From an uncultured Aquincola sp. (lineage in GTDB: Bacteria; Pseudomonadota; Gammaproteobacteria; Burkholderiales; Burkholderiaceae): a stretch of DNA of 5,583 nt. Each line of letters opens with the position of its first letter. Positions within the stretch are counted from its first letter, which is position 1. The position numbers and the translations under genes were made by a program. Positions 1-5,176 of the stretch are shown piece after piece. The stretch spans positions 1 to 5,583 of the forward strand of contig CAKZXL010000404.1 in NCBI GenBank assembly GCA_937883885.1. Direction: 5' to 3'. The notes under the pieces were generated by a model, which saw only the letters and a program-made list of their open reading frames with translations, was not told where the DNA came from and did no database searches.

Positions 1-957
1 AAGGCCGGGCGGCTGCGCATCGTGGCGGCCGACGGCACGGTGGGCAAGCCGCTGGCCGGCCTGCCCAAGGTGGACGCCGGCGGCCAGGGCGGCCTGCTGG
101 ACGTGGTGGTGGACCCGCGCTTTGCCGACAACCGCCGCCTCTACTGGAGCTACAGCGAGCCCGGCGACGGCAACCTCAACGGCACCGCCGTGGCCCGCGG
201 CACGTTGCAGGGTGACGGCCTGACGGACGTCAAGGTCATCTTCCGCCAGCTGCCCAAGCACAGCGGCGGCAGCCACTTCGGCTCGCGCCTGGTGTTCGAC
301 CGCAGCGGCGCCCTCTTCGTCACCCTGGGCGACCGCTTCTCGCTCAAGGACGACGCCCAGGTGCTGGGCAACCACATCGGCAAGATCGTGCGCATCACCC
401 CCGATGGTGAGCCGGCGCCCGACAACCCCTTCACCGGCCCTGCCGCCAAGGCGGAGGCCAAGCCCGAGGTGTGGAGCTACGGCCACCGCAATGTGCAGGG
501 CGCGGCGCTGCATCCCACCACCGGCGAGCTGTGGGCCACCGAGCACGGCCCGCAGGGTGGCGACGAACTCAACCGGGTGGAGAAGGGCCGCAACCACGGC
601 TGGCCGGTGATCACCTACGGCCGCAACTACGGCCTGGGCACCCGCATCGGCGAAGGCGAGGCGCGCGAGGACGTGGTGGCCCCGCTGCGCCACTGGGTGC
701 CGGTGTCCATCGCACCGTCGGGTCTGGCCTTCTTGACCAGCGACCGCTACCCCGGCTGGCAGGGCGACCTGTTCATGGGCGCGCTGCGCGGCCAGGCGCT
801 GCTGCGGCTGCAGCTGGACGGCGACCGCGTGGTGGGCGAAGAGCGGCTGCTGACCCGCCTGGGCGAACGCATCCGCGACGTGCGCCAGGGCCCCGACGGC
901 TGGCTGTACGTGCTGACCGACAACGCCGACGGGCGCATCCTGCGGCTGCAGCCCTGA
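1..957 (+). CDS. PQQ-dependent sugar dehydrogenase (YliI/Asd-like), 5'-truncated by window edge
   Basis: This is the C-terminal 318 residues of a soluble, probably periplasmic PQQ-dependent aldose sugar dehydrogenase, a beta-propeller enzyme that oxidises sugars to lactones. The frame is open from base 1 and coding-like before the first possible start (GTG at 22), so the true start and any signal peptide lie upstream; relatives run to about 370-400 residues, so some 50-80 are missing. Family motifs in order: GQGGLLDVVVDPRF near base 80; HSGGSHFGSRLVF, whose second His (274-276) matches the catalytic His of soluble glucose dehydrogenase; GDR; GKIVRITPDG; GHRNVQG (481-501), with the Arg-Asn pair expected to contact PQQ; and TEHGPQGGDELN followed by NHGWPVITYGRNYG. 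The C-terminus (GWLYVLTDNADGRILRL) is a typical last blade. It has the same high GC as the next gene, with no sign of transfer. The family call is firm; the substrate cannot be read from sequence. Confidence 0.93.
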   Translation, partial: KAGRLRIVAADGTVGKPLAGLPKVDAGGQGGLLDVVVDPRFADNRRLYWSYSEPGDGNLNGTAVARGTLQGDGLTDVKVIFRQLPKHSGGSHFGSRLVFDRSGALFVTLGDRFSLKDDAQVLGNHIGKIVRITPDGEPAPDNPFTGPAAKAEAKPEVWSYGHRNVQGAALHPTTGELWATEHGPQGGDELNRVEKGRNHGWPVITYGRNYGLGTRIGEGEAREDVVAPLRHWVPVSIAPSGLAFLTSDRYPGWQGDLFMGALRGQALLRLQLDGDRVVGEERLLTRLGERIRDVRQGPDGWLYVLTDNADGRILRLQP

Positions 958-977
958 CGGCGTCGCGGGCGGGGTGT

Positions 978-994
978 GCCTGAGACAATCAGGC
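978..994. repeat. Inverted repeat, 6-bp arms, just before the PHP start codon
   Basis: GCCTGA (978-983) and TCAGGC (989-994) are perfect inverted arms around a 5-base loop (GACAA). The repeat covers the candidate -10 element and ends one base before the ATG. It could be an operator or a small hairpin, but arms this short also arise by chance. Confidence 0.4.
981..989 (+). promoter_or_regulatory. Candidate extended -10 promoter for the PHP gene (possibly leaderless)
   Basis: TGA-GACAAT is a TGn extension plus a hexamer matching TATAAT at 4 of 6 positions. It ends 6 bases before the ATG at 996, so transcription would begin at or next to the start codon. No Shine-Dalgarno sequence is visible there, which fits a leaderless message. 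No good -35 box is seen in the GC-rich sequence upstream. The placement is seen; the promoter function is inferred. Confidence 0.4.
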
Positions 995-995
995 C

Positions 996-1877
996 ATGAC
1001 CACCGCCACTGCCGCCACCGACCTGCTCAACGCCGACCTGCACTGCCACTCTCAGGTGTCGGACGGCACGTTGACGCCCGAGCAGCTGGCCGCGCGCGCC
1101 GCCGCCAACGGCGTGCAGCTGTGGGCGCTGACCGACCACGACGAAGTGGGCGGCCTGCACCGCGCCCGCGACGCGGCCCTGGCGGCGGGCCTGAACTACC
1201 TCACGGGCGCCGAGATCTCGGTGACCTTTGCCGGCATCACGGTGCACATCGTCGGCCTGGGCTTCGACATCGACGACCGCGCGTTGCGCGAAGGCCTGGA
1301 ACGCACCCGCGGCGGCCGCGAAGAACGCGCCCGCGAAATGGCCGCGGGGCTGGCGCAGGTGGGCATCAAGGGCAGCTTCGAAGGCGCGTTGCAGTACGTG
1401 GGCAACCCCGAGCTGATCAGCCGCACCCACTTCGCGCGGCACCTGGTGGCCACTGGCGTGTGCGCCGACACCTCCGAGGTGTTCCGCCGCTTTCTCACCG
1501 AAGGCAAGCCGGGTTACGTTCCCCACCGCTGGGCCAGGCTGGGCGACGCGGTGCGCTGGATCGTCGATGCCGGCGGCATGGCCGTGATCGCCCACCCGGG
1601 CCGCTACGCCTTCACGCCCACCGAGGAATACGCGCTTTTCACCGAATTCATCGGCCACGGCGGCCAAGGCGTGGAGGTGATCACCGGCAGCCACAACCAG
1701 GCCGACTACCTGAAGTACGCCGACATGGCCAAGGAGTTCGACCTCTACGCCTCCCGCGGCAGCGATTTCCATTCGCCCGACGAAAGCCACACCGACCTGG
1801 GCGCGCTGCCTTACCTGCCGGGGCAATTGAAGCCGGTGTGGGAGGGGTTGGCGGGGCGGATCATGCGGCCGCAGTAA
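996..1877 (+). CDS. rnm: PHP-domain phosphoesterase: 3',5'-nucleotide bisphosphatase / 5'-3' exoribonuclease RNase AM (YciV/TrpH family)
   Basis: This is a complete 293-residue cytoplasmic metal-dependent phosphoesterase. The family includes E. coli RNase AM (YciV), which trims RNA 5' ends, and a characterised Chromobacterium enzyme that hydrolyses 3',5'-nucleoside bisphosphates such as pAp. The PHP metal ligands are all visible: DLHCHS (D14, H16, H18) with D23 in SDGTLTP, LTDHD (D47, H48), E73 in TGAEIS, H84 in VHIVGL, H145 in SRTHFARH, H200 in IAHPGRY, and D257 and H259 in SRGSDFHSP. The inserted domain with EGKPGYVPHRWA (169-180) is also typical of RNase AM. The ATG at 996 is chosen because DLHCHS follows at residue 14 and the candidate promoter lies just upstream. 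It starts 38 bases after the dehydrogenase stop on the same strand. Composition matches the upstream gene, so this is ancestral chromosome. The exact in vivo substrate is uncertain. Confidence 0.93.
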   Translation: MTTATAATDLLNADLHCHSQVSDGTLTPEQLAARAAANGVQLWALTDHDEVGGLHRARDAALAAGLNYLTGAEISVTFAGITVHIVGLGFDIDDRALREGLERTRGGREERAREMAAGLAQVGIKGSFEGALQYVGNPELISRTHFARHLVATGVCADTSEVFRRFLTEGKPGYVPHRWARLGDAVRWIVDAGGMAVIAHPGRYAFTPTEEYALFTEFIGHGGQGVEVITGSHNQADYLKYADMAKEFDLYASRGSDFHSPDESHTDLGALPYLPGQLKPVWEGLAGRIMRPQ

Positions 1878-1917
1878 AGGGGCGTGGCCGCGCCGTCCAT
1901 TCACTGAGTGCTGCTGA

Positions 1918-2043
1918 GTCGCTGGTCAGATATTCGCAAGTAAGCGAACGTCAGAATGTGCTGCATCTAGGGAAGAAATTGCACGTTTCAAGGAGCGCTC
2001 CGCGCAGTACGCAACCAGGTACTTGGGCGCAAACGAAAAATAG
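1918..2043 (+). pseudogene. Possible 3' remnant of a lost gene (last 41 codons)
   Basis: This open stretch begins right after an in-frame TGA (1915-1917), contains no ATG, GTG or TTG, and ends at TAG 2041-2043, 12 bases before the ATPase ATG. Its peptide does not resemble the Arg/Pro/Ala-rich products of chance frames here: it contains SREEIARFKERSAQYATRYL (residues 17-36), a plausible charged amphipathic helix, followed by GANEK and the stop. I infer the C-terminal tail of a protein whose 5' part was deleted when the island was inserted or rearranged. I do not recognise the family. Chance cannot be excluded for a stretch this short. Confidence 0.35.
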
Positions 2044-2045
2044 AG

Positions 2046-2057
2046 ATCAGTACTGAT
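2046..2057. repeat. Perfect 12-bp palindrome over the ATPase start codon
   Basis: ATCAGTACTGAT is identical to its reverse complement and takes in the first two bases of the ATG at 2056. About one perfect 12-mer palindrome is expected by chance in a window this size, so only its position is notable. It could be an operator for autoregulation of the operon. A role is unproven. Confidence 0.4.
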
Positions 2058-3453
2058 GCTTACCCACCTGCACATCAAAAACTTCAAAGCCTGGAAGGAC
2101 ACGGGGGCGATTCGCTTGGCCCCGCTCACTGTGCTCTTCGGCGCCAACAGTGCTGGCAAGAGCAGCCTGGGCCACTTACTGTTAGCGTTGCAACAGACGG
2201 CGCGTTCGACGGATCGCAAGCGTGCACTGCATCTGGGTGATGCATCATCGCTGATCGATTTGGGCACCTTCACTGATTGCCTGCACGGCCACGATCTGAA
2301 GCAGTCGATGTCCTTTGAGCTGGGTTGGATCATGCCAAAGGCCATGGATGTGCGCGATCCACTGCAAGCCGAATCCCGTTATCAGGGCGATCACATGCGA
2401 CTGGACGTGACGCTGGCCGCCAACAAGGCGCAGCAACCTGAAGTGCAGGCACTGCGCTATGCCCTCACCCAGGGTGATGACGAGGTACTTGATGTGGCGC
2501 TCGTGCGCGACGAGAAACGCAAGCTCAACCTGACTTCGGCCCACTACGGCTTCAAAATGGCAGACGGGCGAAAATGGCCGTTGGAGGAGCCAGAGAAGTT
2601 TTACCGACTATCCGACACCAGCATGGCTCGATACAAGAACGCAGGTTTTCTTGCGGACTTCGCACTGGCCACCGAAAGCATGCTGGAAAGCATCTCTTAC
2701 TTGGGGCCTCTGCGCAGCCATCCTCAGCGGATTTACCAATGGTCTGGCGATACACCAGCCAGCGTCGGGCAAATGGGTGAGTACGCCGTAGCGGCCATTT
2801 TGGCGGCGCAAGGGGAAGGTCGGCGCCTCAACCGACAGGTTGGACACCACACTAAGGGCTTTGCAGAATTCATGGCTGCGTGGCTCAAGGATCTCGGCGT
2901 CATCCAAGACTTCTCTGTGCGGCCGGTAGCAGAGGGTCGCAAGGAATATGAGGTACTCGTGAAGACCCACGCCAAAGCGCCCGAGGTGAAGATCACTGAC
3001 GTAGGCTTTGGCATCTCCCAGGTATTGCCTGCATTGGTGCAAGCGTTCTACTGCCCACCGCATTCCACCGTCTGGATGGAGCAACCCGAAATCCATCTGC
3101 ACCCGCAAGTGCAGGCGGAGTTGGCCGACGTCTTCATATCCGCGACACAGGCCCGTGAGGGTGGAAAACCGCGCGCCGTGCAGTTGATCGTGGAGAGTCA
3201 CTCTGAACATTTCCTGAACCGCTTGCAGCGCCGAGTGGCGGAAGGGGTAATCCAGCCCGACGACGTGGCGGTCTATTTCTGCCGCCGCGGGGGCTCGGCC
3301 ACCGAGTTGGAGCCGCTGAAGCTGAACATGTTTGGCGAGATCGAAAACTGGCCTGAACATTTCTTCGGAGATGAGATGGCGGACATCGCGGGACGCACCC
3401 TGGCAGCCATGCAGCGCAAGAAGGAGATGAGCCGGCAAGGTGGCGCACGGTGA
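2056..3453 (+). CDS. ABC-type AAA family ATPase with C-terminal DUF3696 (OLD/SMC-like defence ATPase)
   Basis: This is a complete 465-residue ATPase of the SMC/RecF/OLD-like class found in many phage-defence operons. The start is supported by the N-terminal strand LTHLHIKNFKAWKD, typical of these proteins; the ribosome binding site is weak. Motifs: Walker A GANSAGKSS (29-37); ABC signature-like DVGFGISQVLP (315-325); Walker B WMEQPEIHLHP (340-350), where Gln343 sits at the position of the usual catalytic Glu, a pattern I believe is common in DUF3696 proteins; and ESHSEHF (380-386) with the switch His. The tail LKLNMFGEIENWPEHFFGDE (421-440) matches the DUF3696 module. There is no TOPRIM or other nuclease domain, so catalysis on nucleic acid must come from a partner. 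The stop overlaps the PIN gene start (GTGA), implying co-translation. It probably senses or gates the PIN nuclease by ATP-driven dimerisation. GC is clearly lower than in the housekeeping genes before it. Family call strong; defence role inferred. Confidence 0.9.
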   Translation: MLTHLHIKNFKAWKDTGAIRLAPLTVLFGANSAGKSSLGHLLLALQQTARSTDRKRALHLGDASSLIDLGTFTDCLHGHDLKQSMSFELGWIMPKAMDVRDPLQAESRYQGDHMRLDVTLAANKAQQPEVQALRYALTQGDDEVLDVALVRDEKRKLNLTSAHYGFKMADGRKWPLEEPEKFYRLSDTSMARYKNAGFLADFALATESMLESISYLGPLRSHPQRIYQWSGDTPASVGQMGEYAVAAILAAQGEGRRLNRQVGHHTKGFAEFMAAWLKDLGVIQDFSVRPVAEGRKEYEVLVKTHAKAPEVKITDVGFGISQVLPALVQAFYCPPHSTVWMEQPEIHLHPQVQAELADVFISATQAREGGKPRAVQLIVESHSEHFLNRLQRRVAEGVIQPDDVAVYFCRRGGSATELEPLKLNMFGEIENWPEHFFGDEMADIAGRTLAAMQRKKEMSRQGGAR

Positions 3454-3977
3454 AAGCGGTGATCGACACCAACGTGCTCTTGGTCGCCAACGGCCAGCAT
3501 CCTGACGTTTCCGCAGACTGCGTTACCGCGTGCGTGAAACGACTGCAGGCCATGCAACAGAAGGGAGTAGCCGTCATCGATGATGGCTATCGAATCCTCG
3601 GGGAGTACCAGCATAAGACCAGCCTCACTCCGCCGAAGGGCGTCGGGGATGTCTTCCTCAAATGGCTGCTGCGACAAGCAGGCACTGCGCAGGTGGAGCA
3701 GGTCACGCTGAACGAAGTCGCTGTGGATCGCTTTGCCGAGTTCCCTGACCCCATGCTGGAGCACGTGTTTGATGCACCCGATCGGAAATTCGCTGCTGTC
3801 GCTTATGCCCACCCGGACAAGCCTGCGATTTGGCAAGCGGCAGATTGCAAGTGGCTGGACTGGTGGCCAACCTTGCGGGCCAAAGGTATCGAGGTCGATT
3901 TCTTGTGCGCGGCCGATGCCTGCGCGTTCTATGGCAAGAAGTTCCCGGCAAAGCCCACCCCCGAACTTCCGGTCTAA
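3450..3977 (+). CDS. PIN-domain nuclease, partner of the DUF3696 ATPase
   Basis: This is a 175-residue PIN-fold protein, expected to be a metal-dependent, usually single-strand RNA-specific endonuclease. The start is GTG 3450, overlapping the ATPase TGA by 4 bases; a weak AAGG lies 9 bases upstream. The acidic PIN residues are visible: D6 in VIDTNVLL, E52 in LGEYQHK, D111 in DAPDRKFAAVA and D132 in QAADCKWLDW. Compared with a VapC toxin (about 130 residues) it is longer, it has no antitoxin gene beside it, and its last 25 or so residues (CAADACAFYGKKFPAKPTPE) lie beyond the core fold. The absence of an antitoxin and the coupling to an ATPase suggest that the ATPase, not a VapB-like protein, controls it. 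It is probably the effector of the system. Target RNA unknown; DNA cannot be excluded. The PIN call rests on motif spacing and is fairly firm. Confidence 0.82.
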   Translation: MKAVIDTNVLLVANGQHPDVSADCVTACVKRLQAMQQKGVAVIDDGYRILGEYQHKTSLTPPKGVGDVFLKWLLRQAGTAQVEQVTLNEVAVDRFAEFPDPMLEHVFDAPDRKFAAVAYAHPDKPAIWQAADCKWLDWWPTLRAKGIEVDFLCAADACAFYGKKFPAKPTPELPV

Positions 3978-3982
3978 ATGCC

Positions 3983-4684
3983 GTGGACGGCGACTTCTTC
4001 CGCTTCCCCCCTACCCCGCACTTAGCATGGCTCGGCCAGGGCATGCCGCGCGACGACAAAGTGCTGCCACCCGTAGAAGTTCAGGACTTGCTGGCATGCG
4101 ATGTGGTGGTGGAAGAAAAGCTAGATGGCGCCAACCTCGGTTTCTCATTTGCGCCCGATGGCAGCCTTCGCGCACAGAACCGGGGGCAGTATTTGGCCGA
4201 GCCTCGTACAGGGCAGTTTGCCCGACTACCCGCATGGCTTGCCCAGCACGGCGACGCACTGCGCGGCGCACTGACTCCTGGCATCATTGTGTTTGGTGAA
4301 TGGTGTGCCGCACGCCACTCGCTGGACTACGTCGCGCTACCGGACTGGTACTTACTTTTTGATGTGTACGATCGCCACGAGAAGCGTTTCTGGTGCAGCG
4401 CGCGCCGCAATGCGCTGGCCGCGTCCGCAGGACTGGCCACAGTCCCCTTGGTGGCAAGCGGAAAATACACAGTTGCGGCGCTGAAGAAGTTGGTGGCAAC
4501 AAGCACCAGCAGATATCGCGACGGGCCGCTGGAAGGCATCGTCATTCGTCTGGAGTCGGCACGCTGGTGCGAGGCCAGAGCCAAACTGGTTCGGGCCGAT
4601 TTCACTCAAGCCACCGCGACCCACTGGCGCAAGCGCGCCATCGAATGGAATCGAGTGGGTTTCTCCGCCGATGTCCAACGATGA
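3983..4684 (+). CDS. ATP-dependent RNA ligase (Rnl2-like nucleotidyltransferase family)
   Basis: This is a complete 233-residue covalent nucleotidyltransferase predicted to seal 5'-phosphate/3'-hydroxyl RNA ends. The frame is open further upstream, but only as a shadow inside the PIN gene. GTG 3983 is chosen because it gives the usual family N-terminus, DGDFFRFPPTPHLAWLGQG, and lies 5 bases after the PIN stop. Motifs: I EEKLDGAN, with K46 as the AMP-accepting lysine; AQNRGQYL (64-71); III FGEW (104-107); IIIa LLFDVYD (124-130); IV EGIVIRL (184-190); V KLVRADF (201-207). The ending DFTQATATHWRKR is typical of this family, so the protein is not truncated. No OB-fold or DNA-binding domain is present, which argues against a replicative DNA ligase. 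No Shine-Dalgarno is seen, so translation probably depends on the PIN gene. The stop overlaps the next ATG (ATGA). Its likely job here is to reseal RNA cut by the PIN protein; that link is inference. Confidence 0.88.
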   Translation: MDGDFFRFPPTPHLAWLGQGMPRDDKVLPPVEVQDLLACDVVVEEKLDGANLGFSFAPDGSLRAQNRGQYLAEPRTGQFARLPAWLAQHGDALRGALTPGIIVFGEWCAARHSLDYVALPDWYLLFDVYDRHEKRFWCSARRNALAASAGLATVPLVASGKYTVAALKKLVATSTSRYRDGPLEGIVIRLESARWCEARAKLVRADFTQATATHWRKRAIEWNRVGFSADVQR

Positions 4685-4827
4685 ATCCTCTGCAGCGGGC
4701 GCTGGTCGAAAAGCCGGGGCACGACAACGGCTTGGAGCGCGTGATGCACGGCACCTCAGACTGCGCGGCGCTGACGTCTGCTCGCATCGGCACTCGGGTC
4801 GATGGCAGGGGGCAGGGAGATGCGTGA
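4681..4827 (+). pseudogene. Truncated HNH endonuclease-like gene (N-terminal stub, 48 codons)
   Basis: The ATG overlaps the ligase stop (ATGA), exactly where a translationally coupled fourth gene would start. The product begins MNPLQRALVEKPGHDNGLER and continues with LTSAR near residue 32. I recall the pattern LQRALxEKAGHDNGFExVL followed by LxSAR from the N-terminus of full-length (about 270-300 residue) HNH_2-type endonucleases. Here the frame ends at TGA 4825-4827, and only about 95 bases remain before the antitoxin gene, so the catalytic HNH part is absent. I infer a decayed or deleted nuclease gene rather than a functional 48-residue protein. The family match is from memory and covers a non-catalytic region, so it is moderate. 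A genuine small protein is the alternative. Confidence 0.5.
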
Positions 4828-4910
4828 TGACATCCGCGGTAGCGTGGGATTCACCCTGCCGAAAACAGGCCAGGCCCACCTCGGTACAACTAGACCTCTT
4901 TGGGCAGGCT

Positions 4911-4914
4911 AGGA
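4911..4914 (+). promoter_or_regulatory. Ribosome binding site of the antitoxin gene
   Basis: AGGA lies 7 bases before the ATG at 4922, the clearest Shine-Dalgarno in the window. It supports this start and shows that the toxin-antitoxin pair can be translated independently of the operon upstream. A TACAAC (4885-4890) within an imperfect inverted repeat (GGTACAACTAGACC) could be a -10 or operator, but no matching -35 is seen at normal spacing. Confidence 0.6.
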
Positions 4915-4921
4915 CGTTTCC

Positions 4922-5176
4922 ATGCAGACATGGCAGATGCAGGACGCCAAAGCGCGCCTGTCGGAAGTGGTCAAGCGCGCGGAACTGGATGGCCCGCAGG
5001 ACATCACGGTGCACGGCAAGTCGGTAGCGGTGGTGCTCTCGCGGGCGGCGTTCGAGCGCATGTCGGGCCAGCAGGCTTCACTGCTGGCCTTCATGCAGGC
5101 GTCACCGATGGCGGGGCTGGATGACGAGCTGGTGTTCGAGCGCGACGCCGGTCTGACGCGCGACGTGTCACTGTGA
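4922..5176 (+). CDS. Type II antitoxin, Phd/YefM family
   Basis: This 84-residue protein has the Phd/YefM pattern: an N-terminal WQMQDAKARLSEVVKRA (4-20) and ITVHGKSVAVVLSRAAFERM (28-47), which form the DNA-binding dimer. The tail SLLAFMQASPMAGLDDELVF resembles the toxin-binding segment of Phd proteins paired with FitB-like VapC toxins. It neutralises the toxin encoded next and probably represses its own operon, as is known for the family. The ATG has a good ribosome binding site. The stop overlaps the toxin start by 4 bases (GTGA), the usual coupling for such pairs. GC is higher than in the ATPase operon, so the module probably has a separate origin. Confidence is high on family and length. 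Confidence 0.92.
   Translation: MQTWQMQDAKARLSEVVKRAELDGPQDITVHGKSVAVVLSRAAFERMSGQQASLLAFMQASPMAGLDDELVFERDAGLTRDVSL

Noticed and set aside
1880..1896. GC-rich hairpin after the PHP stop as a terminator
   Set aside because: The stem is only about 4-5 pairs including a wobble and is not followed by a run of T.
747..1904. 385-residue open frame on the minus strand
   Set aside because: It lies opposite the well-supported dehydrogenase end and PHP gene, and its product is a low-complexity His/Ala/Gly/Val/Arg-rich peptide typical of antisense frames in high-GC DNA.
1904..1924. Imperfect tandem repeat CTGAGTGCTG / CTGAGTCGCTG
   Set aside because: Only two short copies, with no link to a known site; probably chance.
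974..2056. 360-residue plus-strand frame overlapping the PHP gene
   Set aside because: Arg/Pro/Gly-rich shadow of the PHP gene in another frame, with no domain pattern.
2608..3438. 276-residue minus-strand frame inside the ATPase gene
   Set aside because: The sense strand carries the full set of ATPase motifs; the antisense product shows no recognisable family.
3830..3982. N-terminal extension of the ligase frame back to an ATG at 3830
   Set aside because: It lies wholly within the PIN gene, its residues look non-coding, and ligases of this type begin near FFRFPPTPHLAWLG.
3978..4025. ATG directly after the PIN stop codon as the ligase start
   Set aside because: It is in another frame and stops after about 15 codons; the in-frame GTG at 3983 fits the ligase N-terminus.
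4820..4912. Short frames after the HNH stub, including one coupled by TGATG at 4827 and containing VQLDLFG
   Set aside because: Too short and without a recognisable match; at most further debris of a lost gene, and the 4827 frame runs on into the antitoxin gene out of phase.
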